64,000 nt of DNA from CALOCV01 sp942491955. Lineage in GTDB: Bacteria > Chlamydiota > Chlamydiia > Chlamydiales > CALOCV01. Location of the stretch: contig CALOCV010000015.1 of assembly GCA_942491955.1 (NCBI GenBank), forward strand, positions 124,001 to 188,000, read 5' to 3'. The notes under the pieces were generated by a model. The model saw only the letters and a program-made list of their open reading frames with translations. It did not search any database and had not been told where the DNA came from. The translations under genes were made by a program, and so were the position numbers. Positions 57,172 to 64,000 of this stretch are shown piece after piece. How positions within the stretch are numbered: the first letter of the stretch is position 1; every line of letters starts with the position of its first letter.

Positions 57172-58473
57172 ATGATCATCGTCGATACCGCGCTGGCGAA
57201 ACGCGCCGCCGAGGGCCAGCCGCCGATCCGGGTCGGCATGATCGGGGCGGGCTTCATGGCCGCGGGTGTGGTGCTGCAGATCAACACCGCCTTCCGGGGC
57301 CAGATGCAGGTGGTCGCCATCGCCAACCGCACGCCGCAAAAGGCGGTGGAGGCCTATGCCGCCGCCGGTCAGGACGATGCGGTGATCTGCGACGAGGCCC
57401 CGGCGCTGGCCTGCGCCATCGAGGCCGGCCATGCGGCGGTGACCGCCGATCCGATGCTGGTCGCGACCTCCCCCCATGTCGATGTTCTCCTCGAGGTGAC
57501 CGGCGCCATCGAGGAGGCCGCCCCGCTGGTGCTCGCCGCGATCGAGCACGGCAAGCACATCGTGCTGATGAACGCCGAGCTCGACGGCACCGTGGGACCG
57601 CTCCTGAAGGCGAAGGCGGCGGCGGCCGGCCTGATCTGCACCAATGTCGACGGCGACCAGCCCGGCGTGGAGATGAACCTCTTTCGCTTCGTGAAGGGCC
57701 TCGGCGTGCGCCCGGTGCTCTGCGGCAACATCAAGGGGCTGCAGGACCCGTACCGCAACCCCACCACCCAGGCGGGCTTTGCCAAGCAATGGGGCCAGAA
57801 CCCCTCGATGGTGACCTCCTTCGCCGACGGCACCAAGATCAGCTTCGAGCAGGCCATCGTCGCCAATGCCACCGGCATGAGTGTCGCCAAGCGCGGCATG
57901 CACGGCTTCACCGTCGAGGGCGGAACACCGATCACCGAGGCGGTGAAGCTCTACGATCCCGAGGAGCTGATGGCCGGCCCCGGCATCGTCGACTACGTGG
58001 TGGGCGCTGCCCCCGGCCCGGGCGTCTTCGTGCTCGGCACCATCGAGCATCCGCGCCAGCGCCACTATCTCAACCTCTACAAGCTCGGCGAGGGCCCGCT
58101 CTACTGCTTCTACACGCCCTACCATCTCTGCCATTTCGAGGTGCCCGCCACCATCGCGCGCGCCGCCCTCTTCCACGATGCCGCCATCGCCCCGATCGCC
58201 GGTCCGCTGGTCGAGGTGGTCACGCTGGCCAAGCGCGATCTGAAGGCCGGCGAGGAGATCGACGAGCTCGGCGGCTACACCGTCTACGGCGAGGCCGAGA
58301 CCGCGGCGGCGACCGCCTCGGGCGACCTGCTGCCCATCGGCGTCGCGGTCGGAGCCAGGCTCAAGCACGACCTGCCCAAGGACGCGGTGCTCACCTATGC
58401 CGACGTGCAGATCCCCGAAGGCCGGCTGATCGACGAATTGCGCAAGGAACAGGCGGCGCTGTTCGCAGAGTAG
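57172..58473 (+). CDS. NAD(P)-dependent oxidoreductase with C-terminal SAF domain
   Basis: 433 residues: a Rossmann fold (RVGMIGAGFMAAGVVLQINT), homoserine-dehydrogenase-like middle (HGKHIVLMNAELDGTVGPLL, NIKGLQDPYRNPTTQ) and a C-terminal SAF-type lobe (VVTLAKRDLKAGEEIDELGG, LTYADVQIPEG). The architecture matches a family that includes the DXR-like (DRL) reductoisomerase-type enzymes of Brucella; whether this one makes MEP or acts on a polysaccharide precursor cannot be told from sequence. AAAGGACA precedes the ATG. Divergent from rfbC. Confidence 0.8.
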   Translation: MIIVDTALAKRAAEGQPPIRVGMIGAGFMAAGVVLQINTAFRGQMQVVAIANRTPQKAVEAYAAAGQDDAVICDEAPALACAIEAGHAAVTADPMLVATSPHVDVLLEVTGAIEEAAPLVLAAIEHGKHIVLMNAELDGTVGPLLKAKAAAAGLICTNVDGDQPGVEMNLFRFVKGLGVRPVLCGNIKGLQDPYRNPTTQAGFAKQWGQNPSMVTSFADGTKISFEQAIVANATGMSVAKRGMHGFTVEGGTPITEAVKLYDPEELMAGPGIVDYVVGAAPGPGVFVLGTIEHPRQRHYLNLYKLGEGPLYCFYTPYHLCHFEVPATIARAALFHDAAIAPIAGPLVEVVTLAKRDLKAGEEIDELGGYTVYGEAETAAATASGDLLPIGVAVGARLKHDLPKDAVLTYADVQIPEGRLIDELRKEQAALFAE

Positions 58474-59734
58474 GGGTGCCGGATCGGTTCCGCGCGCGGA
58501 ACGGGGACCTGTCCCGGCGCGTCTCGCACATCCCGGGCACGGCGGCGCGCCAGGCGGCGATCTGGTCGGTCGATGCCTCGGGCCCGAACGAGACCGGCAA
58601 CGACATGTCGGAGCATGACAACGCCCTCGTTGGGGGCTTGCAGCGTGGGCGGCTTCCCCAGCCTGATCAGGCGTAACTGTCCGGGGACAGGACGCGAAAA
58701 TCGCCCATGGCGGCGAATTCGGCGCAAGCTTCGGAAAAGGCGTGGTTTTCCGGGGCTGGAATCCGGCTGGAAAGTGGCTGGAAACCGGCTTGCCAATTTG
58801 GCTGGGTTTCGCCCGGCGCCCTGACGGGAACAGAGCGCCCGGGGCCGTCGGTGTCAGAGCCGCAATCCGAGAAAGATCATCGCCGGCCGCTCCCCCGCCC
58901 GAGAGCGGGGCGGCGCAGGCGCAGGATGGAGAACAGGCGCTCGAGAGCTGCGATCGGCAGGAAGCGTCCGGCCGGGCTCAGGCCGGTCCGGGTCACGCGA
59001 TTTGCCTCAGCCGGAAACGCGCGCGGTGGCGGGCGGGGCGGGCACGCTGGTTGCGGTGATCTCGATCCGGTTGGTCCAGTACCAGCGCCTTGTGGCTCAG
59101 GTGGCGTCGACATCGAGCGCGTCGCCGTCGACGGTTCCGTACAGACCACCGTGTGGGGGACGTCGGGGCGGATCGTGCGCGCGGTGAAATGGATCACGTC
59201 GCCGATCATCCTGGTCTCACAGGCGGACCAGCCGAAAATCAGGCTGCGGCCCCGGTCATGAGGCCGCGGAAGGTGGCGCGGATCCGGCGGCTTCCGTCGG
59301 GCGGCATCGAGGACCGTCCGGGTGTTGATCTCGTCCGCCCCTCAGGCCGCCACGCGCAGGCCCGTCCGCGCGGCAGGCGCGGCCTGCCCCTTGTGACACA
59401 TGCGTCGGAAACGGCCCGGAACGGCGATAACACGGCGCCATGTTTCGCCGGGGATTTTGGGCGCGGGGTTTTTCAGCGTTTTTGGCGCCTTGGTGCCGGG
59501 TGTCACAAACGACCGTTTTTGACGTCGCACTGGTCTACAGACACAACCTCCGCATGTGCGTTTGAGGATTCCGATAGCGACTTCTACAATCGGTCTTTGT
59601 CAGGTGGGTAGACGCCTTCCTTGACCGGCAGTGCAAGCGTGTTTGCTGTCAAGCCCGTGTGCGCCCGCGCGACCCTAGTCGAAGCGATCTGCCCGAAAAA
59701 CCCACACCAAGGCATCAACTGCAAGGAGGAATCC
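58474..59734. other. 1.26-kb stretch without a supportable gene
   Basis: High GC makes many open frames, but none has recognisable protein sequence or a good start. A minus-strand stretch around 59,030-59,095 (RWYWTNRIEITATS) looks protein-like and may be the remains of a gene broken by frameshifts. From about 59,500 GC falls. Confidence 0.5.
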
Positions 59735-60220
59735 ATCACTTACGCGAAGCTATTGAGAGCCGCCATCGGCGGTGCTGTCGCGATCGTCATTGCCAACATC
59801 GTGAGCAACATCCTGTTCTTTCAACTCGGCCGACCGCTTCTTTTTGAGAACGAAATTCAAAGCGCAAAGGTCATAGCGGTTCTGTTCGAAATGGAACCAC
59901 CTCCCCTAATGTTCAGGAACGGTCCGCTTTACATGGCCATCGCCGCAGTGATTGGCGTTGTCCACGGTCTGGTCTTCTATTGGATCGAGCCTGCTTTGCC
60001 GCACGGGATCGTCGCGCGTGGACTGGCTTTCGCTGCCATCCTATGGGCGCTTATGGCGCTATACTTCGAGTTCCACACACCCTTCAACATGTTCGGCGAA
60101 CCGGTCGCACTTGTCGCAGTCGAGCTTGTGTTCTGGATCGCGGTCACTGCAGCCCAAGGCCTCGTCCTGTCCATGATCTACGGGAGGGGTCGGCATGAAT
60201 TGGCAAGCCCTGTGGAATGA
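59735..60220 (+). CDS. Small integral membrane protein, 161 aa, unusual start
   Basis: The reading frame has a strong AAGGAGGA at 59,723-59,730 followed at the right distance by ATC ACT TAC GCG (59,735), where ATG would be expected. No ATG, GTG or TTG lies nearby in frame, and the upstream extension does not look like protein. Four hydrophobic segments (for example IGGAVAIVIANIVSNILFF, VALVAVELVFWIAVTAAQG). Function unknown. It overlaps the DUF2306-like gene by 26 bases. Confidence 0.6.
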   Translation: MTYAKLLRAAIGGAVAIVIANIVSNILFFQLGRPLLFENEIQSAKVIAVLFEMEPPPLMFRNGPLYMAIAAVIGVVHGLVFYWIEPALPHGIVARGLAFAAILWALMALYFEFHTPFNMFGEPVALVAVELVFWIAVTAAQGLVLSMIYGRGRHELASPVE

Positions 60221-60591
60221 CGGCGCAGTCATTTCCGTTCACGCGCTCGTCGCTCTCCTTGCGATGGGTGCGGGGGCGATTCAGCTCTTGGCTCCCAAAG
60301 GGACGATCACGCACAAGACGCTTGGCTATGTCTGGGTTGGCGCCATGGGTGTGGTCGCGGTGTCGAGTTTCTGGATCCATGAGTTCCAATGGTTTGGGCC
60401 GTTTTCGATCATTCACGTCCTTTCGCTCCTGGTCCTTGCCACATTGATCTACTCCATTCGCGCGATCCGTCCGGGGAGCGTCACGGCGCACCGCAACTCG
60501 ATGATCCAGTCTTGCACTGGCCCTCGTGCTTACAGGAGCATTCACACTCGTGCCGGGCCGTACGATGCATGCCGTCATCTTTGGAGGATGA
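60195..60591 (+). CDS. DUF2306-like membrane protein (frameshifted)
   Basis: Starts MNWQALWNDGAVISVHALVA with helices LVALLAMGAGAIQLLAPKGT and IIHVLSLLVLATLIYSI; the heme/periplasm-type HKTLGYVWVGAMG pattern fits DUF2306. After RNSMIQ one base is gained or lost near 60,510; correct reading gives LALALVLTGAFTLVPGRTMH and a TGA at 60,589-60,591 (about 131 residues). Function unknown. Confidence 0.65.
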
Positions 60592-60767
60592 TCGGACATG
60601 GTTGGGTTCTGGTCGCCCCTCGGTTGAGCCCGCGCATGCGGCCGATAACCACCGTTTCTGACCGGGAGGTATTGGCCAGGGGTTTTTGACCGACACCGAA
60701 TGGGCTCAACCGTACTCACGAGATATTTCACTTGGCCAAGGGCGCTCCGGTTCGATAAGCCGTCACT

Positions 60768-61280
60768 ATGGCGTACGACTACGAACAACTCTATCAATCC
60801 ACGCCCAATGCACTTGGCGGGCCGACACAGGTTTTCGTGGATTTCTTTGCTGCGCGATCTGACGGAAGCCTGCGTGTCTTGGACATCGGGTGCGGACAGG
60901 GGCGCGATGCTTTGTTTATCGCCCGGGCCGGGCACAGCGTTCTGGCCATCGACCTGTCACCAAGCGGAATTCGCGACCTGAACAACGTTGCCAAAGCGGA
61001 AAATCTCGATGCCTCGGGCATTGTCGCCGATATCACCGAGTACGAGCCGGAAGGGAAGTTCGACGTCGTTCTAATCGACAGAACGCTCCACATGCTCGAT
61101 GAAACAGATCGCCAGACAGCGCTCCGCACTCTTCTTGATCACATTGACCACGGTGGCTGGTGCTTGATCGCCGACGAACGCACCAATATCGCAGGATTCA
61201 AGCGGGTTGTGGCTTCTCGCCGCGAGGAGTGGGAGATCGTGAAAGAGCAGAAAGGTTATCTGTTCCTCCGCAGGGCATAG
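60768..61280 (+). CDS. Class I SAM-dependent methyltransferase
   Basis: 170 residues with motif I LRVLDIGCGQGRDALFIARA, the acidic AIDLSPSGI, FDVVLIDRTLHML and a C-terminal GWCLIADERTN. It is TehB-like in its order of motifs. Substrate unknown. Preceded at about 180 bases by the DUF2306-like gene. Confidence 0.85.
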   Translation: MAYDYEQLYQSTPNALGGPTQVFVDFFAARSDGSLRVLDIGCGQGRDALFIARAGHSVLAIDLSPSGIRDLNNVAKAENLDASGIVADITEYEPEGKFDVVLIDRTLHMLDETDRQTALRTLLDHIDHGGWCLIADERTNIAGFKRVVASRREEWEIVKEQKGYLFLRRA

Positions 61281-61339
61281 CGCCAAACAGGCCAAAACTC
61301 ATCGTTTCTGTCACCGGCGAAAACCACCGTTTTCGACCC

Positions 61340-62464
61340 TCACGCCGCCGCCCTTGACCCCGTCGCCGCCAGCACATCCTCGGCGATGGCGAGCGAGGCG
61401 GTCAGGCCCGGGCTCTCGATGCCGTAGAGGTTGATCAGCCCGTCGAGGCCGTGGGTTTCGGGGCCTTGAATCGTAAAATCGGTGGCGTCTCCGCCCCTGG
61501 GGAAGAGCTTGGGGCGGATGCCGGTATAGTCGGGCAGGAGCGCGCCGTCGGGCAGGGCGGGCCAGTAGCGGCGGATCGCATCATAGAAGCTGTCGCCGCG
61601 GGTCGCATCGAGGCTGTAATCGATGCCGTCGATCCATTCGGTGTCGGGCCCGAAGCGGCCGCTGCCCTGCAGGTCGAGGGTGAGATGCACGCCGAGCCCG
61701 TCGCGTTCCGGCACCGGATAGATCAGGCGCGAGAACGGCACCCGCCCCGACACGCCGAAATAATTGCCCTTGCAGTAATGCACCTCCCGGCGATGCGGCG
61801 CGGCGAGGCCCTCGATGCCGTCCGCGACCCGGCCCGCGAAGAGGCCGGCTGCGTTCACCAAGAGGTCGCAGGCGAAGGTCACGGTCTCGCCATGGCTCTC
61901 CGCACGCAGGGCGAAGCCGCCGCCGGGCAGGGGGGTCGCGCCGAGAAAGCGGGTGTGGAAGGCGATCATCGCGCCGTGATCCTCGGCCTCGCCCTGCAGG
62001 CTCAGCATCAGGGAATGGCTGTCGATGATGCCCGTCGAGGGCGACAGCAGCCCCGCCACGCCGCGCAGGGCCGGCTCCATGCGGTTGAGATCCGCGGCAT
62101 CGAGCGGTTCGAGATCGGGCACGCCGTTGGCCGCGGCCTTCGCGCGGATGCCCGCGAGCGCGCCTTCCTGCTCGGGGTCGGTGGCGACGATGATCTTGCC
62201 CAGGCGTCGATGCGGCACGCCGCGCGCCGCGCAATAGGCGTAGAGCAGGTGCTTGCCGCGCACGCAGAGCCGGGCCTTGGCGGAATCCTGCGGATAATAG
62301 ATGCCCGCATGGATCACCTCGGAATTGCGCGAGGAGGTATGGCTGCCGATCAGCCCCTCGGCCTCGAGCACCACCACCTCGCGCCCCGCGACGCTGAGCG
62401 CGCGCGCCACCGCGAGCCCCACCACGCCCGCGCCCACGACGATGCAATCGACCCTGTCCATCAT
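61340..62464 (-). CDS. FAD-dependent oxidoreductase, L-2-hydroxyglutarate dehydrogenase-like
   Basis: About 374 residues of the DAO/LhgO family: DCIVVGAGVVGLAVARALSV (dinucleotide fold), SRNSEVIHAGIYYPQDSAKA, STGIIDSHSLMLSLQGEAED, HYCKGNYFGVSGRVPF and C-terminal DFTIQGPETHGLDGLINLYG. The HAGIYY and C.KGNYF motifs are typical of L-2-hydroxyglutarate oxidase-like enzymes. The start is taken at the ATGATG at 62,464/62,461, after GGAGCGAG. Confidence 0.85.
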   Translation of the reverse strand: MMDRVDCIVVGAGVVGLAVARALSVAGREVVVLEAEGLIGSHTSSRNSEVIHAGIYYPQDSAKARLCVRGKHLLYAYCAARGVPHRRLGKIIVATDPEQEGALAGIRAKAAANGVPDLEPLDAADLNRMEPALRGVAGLLSPSTGIIDSHSLMLSLQGEAEDHGAMIAFHTRFLGATPLPGGGFALRAESHGETVTFACDLLVNAAGLFAGRVADGIEGLAAPHRREVHYCKGNYFGVSGRVPFSRLIYPVPERDGLGVHLTLDLQGSGRFGPDTEWIDGIDYSLDATRGDSFYDAIRRYWPALPDGALLPDYTGIRPKLFPRGGDATDFTIQGPETHGLDGLINLYGIESPGLTASLAIAEDVLAATGSRAAA

Positions 62465-62951
62465 CTCGCTCCGACCTGCCGGCATCCCGAAGACGGGTGC
62501 CGCTCCCGCAATCCCGTATCGCAGTTGCGAAATGGTAACCAGCCCAGGGACCGGCTTCCATCCTCATGTCGATCCGGGCCAGATGGATGTCCGTCCCGCA
62601 GGGGCGGCACGGCTCTGCCACACCGGGAGTGCCCATGTCCTCCGAGCGTTCCGTCCCTCCGACCGACACAGCACCGCTGCCGGTCCACATCGGTCATCAC
62701 AAGACCGCGACCGGCTGGACACGGGACATGCCGTTCCGGCCAGCCTGCGACTGCCAGCCGCAGGAGCGCGCCGCTTCCGGACCCAAAGCAGCGCTTCGGC
62801 TGCTTCCCGCCGGGCATTAACCCTGCAGGCAGCTTTTTCGCGCAGCCGATGGCGGGCGTGAAAATATTGAGATAGGAATACCGTTAAAAATCGGGATATC
62901 GCGGAGTCGGCCATGAGGTGCCGTCTTCCGTTTGGGAAAAGGAACAATATC
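62465..62951. other. 487-base intergenic region
   Basis: No gene with recognisable sequence. GC-rich short palindromes occur near 62,595-62,620. AAAAGGAACA ahead of 62,952 is the RTX gene's ribosome-binding site. Confidence 0.5.
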
Positions 62952-64000
62952 ATGGCAAAATTCATCGGGACCGAAAACGACGACGTTCTGCGCGGCGGCT
63001 CGGGCAACGACGTCATCCGGGGGCTCGGCGGCAATGACGATCTGTCCGGCCGCAGCGGCAACGACCGGATGACCGGCGACGCCGGCGATGACATCCTCAA
63101 CGGCGGCGGCGGCGGAGCCGACCGGCTCGATGGCGGCGACGGCGCCGACGAACTCGACGGTGGCAAGGGCAATGACCGGCTCATCGGCGGCGACGGCAAC
63201 GACATCCTCGATGGCGGCAATGGCAATGACCTGATCGAGCCCGGCTCGAATATCGGCTTCGGCGATATCGTGCTGGGCGGCCGCGGCAACGACACCATCG
63301 ATCTCTCCGGCGGCGGCAACGCCTACTGGCTCGACTACGGCGGCCTGTCCCAGAACCTGAAGATCACGGTCAACAAGACGGGCGGCACCGTGGACAAGGG
63401 TGCGCTCGGGACCGACAGCATCATCGGCCTCGACGCCTTTTTCGGAGGCGGCGGCCTGAACCTGATCGGGGGCAGCGGTGACGACATCATCAAGGCCAAT
63501 GTCGCCGAAGGCCTCTTCGTGCGCATGATCGGCGGCGATGGCGCCGACCGCTTCATCGGGGGAGACGGCTTCGACCAGGTGCTCCTGCGCGCGAACGGCG
63601 ACACCGGCGTGAAGGTGCAGGTGAAAAGCTACAAGAACGGCATGAACGGCACGCGCCATCGACGCCTGGGGCAACCAGGACGTCTTCCGCAGATCGACGA
63701 GGTGCGCGGTTCCACGGCCGAAGACATGCTCGTCGGCGGCTCGGGACGCGACAACTTCGCCAATTCCGAGGGCAATGACATCGTCAACGGCCGGGGCGGC
63801 GCCTTTGATGCCATCCGCTACAATCAGGTCACCGTGCAGAGCGTGAAGATCAATCTCGAGAACCAGACCGGCGAGATCGTGATGAATGCAGGCACCTTCA
63901 CCGACACGCTGCGCAACATGGAGGTGATCAGCGGATCCCGGGAAGGCAACGACATCATTGTCGGAAGCGACGCCGACGAGCGCCTCACGGCCTTCGCGGG
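62952..64000 (+). CDS. RTX calcium-binding repeat protein (partial, runs off the window)
   Basis: From ATG 62,952, with AAAAGGAAC upstream, the frame stays open to the window end: MAKFIGTENDDVLRGGSGND, then nonamers of the GGxGNDxLx type (GLGGNDDL, GGDGNDILDGGNGNDLI, GGRGNDTID, GGSGDDII). Each folds as a calcium-binding beta-roll. Around 63,655-63,700 two compensating frame changes are likely, since the other frame reads AIDAWGNQDVFR. A type I secreted surface or extracellular protein; the C-terminal secretion signal would lie beyond 64,000. Confidence 0.85.
   Translation, partial: MAKFIGTENDDVLRGGSGNDVIRGLGGNDDLSGRSGNDRMTGDAGDDILNGGGGGADRLDGGDGADELDGGKGNDRLIGGDGNDILDGGNGNDLIEPGSNIGFGDIVLGGRGNDTIDLSGGGNAYWLDYGGLSQNLKITVNKTGGTVDKGALGTDSIIGLDAFFGGGGLNLIGGSGDDIIKANVAEGLFVRMIGGDGADRFIGGDGFDQVLLRANGDTGVKVQVKSYKNGMNGTRHRRLGQPGRLPQIDEVRGSTAEDMLVGGSGRDNFANSEGNDIVNGRGGAFDAIRYNQVTVQSVKINLENQTGEIVMNAGTFTDTLRNMEVISGSREGNDIIVGSDADERLTAFA

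Noticed and set aside
57067..58368. Long minus-strand frame of 433 codons
   Set aside because: Antisense to the SAF oxidoreductase; Gly/His/Ala-rich sequence without any family pattern, an effect of high GC.
61451..62875. Plus-strand frame of 474 codons
   Set aside because: Antisense to the FAD oxidoreductase, low-complexity residues, no motif.
62564..63674. Minus-strand frames opposite the RTX gene
   Set aside because: Shadows of the GGxGNDxL repeats, giving Pro/Ser- or Ala/Val-rich strings.
51050..64000. A genomic island acquired by the chlamydia
   Set aside because: No integrase, tRNA or IS at the border, and both border genes are cut; an assembly chimera explains it more simply.
1..64000. 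tRNA or rRNA genes
   Set aside because: I scanned for cloverleaf landmarks such as GTTCGAATC arms and found no convincing candidate.

Overview
The window is two unrelated genomes joined end to end. Bases 1 to about 51,050 are a moderately AT-rich genome of an environmental, amoeba-associated-type Chlamydiae (Parachlamydiales-like). The clues are an LptD-HEAT-Maf cluster, an adjacent ybeY and CBS/TlyC-type pair, DUF3604, an RsbU-like membrane sensor, a transporter fused to HEAT repeats, and large proteins with eukaryote-like BTB, TPR/Sel1 and ankyrin domains. Bases from about 51,050 to 64,000 are a high-GC alphaproteobacterium (Rhodobacterales-like by gene content) with RTX and FG-GAP/ASPIC surface proteins and a polysaccharide cluster. 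At the join a chlamydial D-lactate-dehydrogenase-type gene (+) and an RTX gene (-) are both cut in mid-frame, so I read it as an assembly or amplification chimera, not as gene transfer.

Layout of the chlamydial part. 0-2.2 kb: end of a membrane protein, an SMP-30/gluconolactonase and two small unknowns. 2.3-5.0 kb: an IS1634-type element flanked by a 94-bp target duplication; it truncates an M48-like peptidase and itself carries a broken IS5-type element with a GxxExxY gene. 5.7-11.9 kb (-): PutP, then an overlapping trio of transporter-HEAT, cyclic-nucleotide-binding protein and RsbU-like sensor. 12.2-16.3 kb: a 1337-residue BTB protein. 16.6-17.4 kb: an internally deleted IS. 17.5-25.3 kb (-): RNase R, two DUF502 proteins, Maf, a HEAT protein and LptD, tightly overlapping. 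25.4-32.1 kb: leuS, a hairpin-rich intergenic region, a pterin dehydratase, a Raf-kinase-inhibitor-like protein, a Nudix hydrolase and an MscS channel. 32.2-34.0 kb: a palindromic element, a decayed GxxExxY gene and an IS5/IS903-type IS. 34.2-36.6 kb: a TPR effector candidate. 36.8-38.4 kb: nested insertions ending in an intact IS5/IS427-type element that carries a GxxExxY cassette. 38.5-42.0 kb: tdh-kbl (threonine to glycine) and a glucose 1-dehydrogenase. 42.0-48.2 kb (-): ankyrin protein, ybeY, CBS protein, RNase Y and DUF3604. 48.3-51.05 kb: FAD/Fe-S oxidase, truncated.

The most interesting biology is a family of three putative effectors (BTB, TPR/Sel1 and ankyrin) that appear to share one N-terminal module, together with a rich set of nested mobile elements, including an IS that carries a separately bounded GxxExxY cassette. 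In the high-GC part, a 1.4-kb FG-GAP/ASPIC coding region is duplicated with different C-terminal modules (RTX versus tandem Pro-linked domains). It is followed by a glycosyltransferase, RfbC, a SAF-domain oxidoreductase, a small membrane-protein/methyltransferase block, an FAD oxidoreductase and an RTX protein that runs off the window.

Caution: many genes carry single-base frameshifts, often in homopolymers (cyclic-nucleotide-binding gene, rnr, leuS, kbl, IS1634 transposase, DUF2306, FG-GAP genes, glycosyltransferase). The number of breaks in housekeeping genes points to sequence error more than to pseudogenes.
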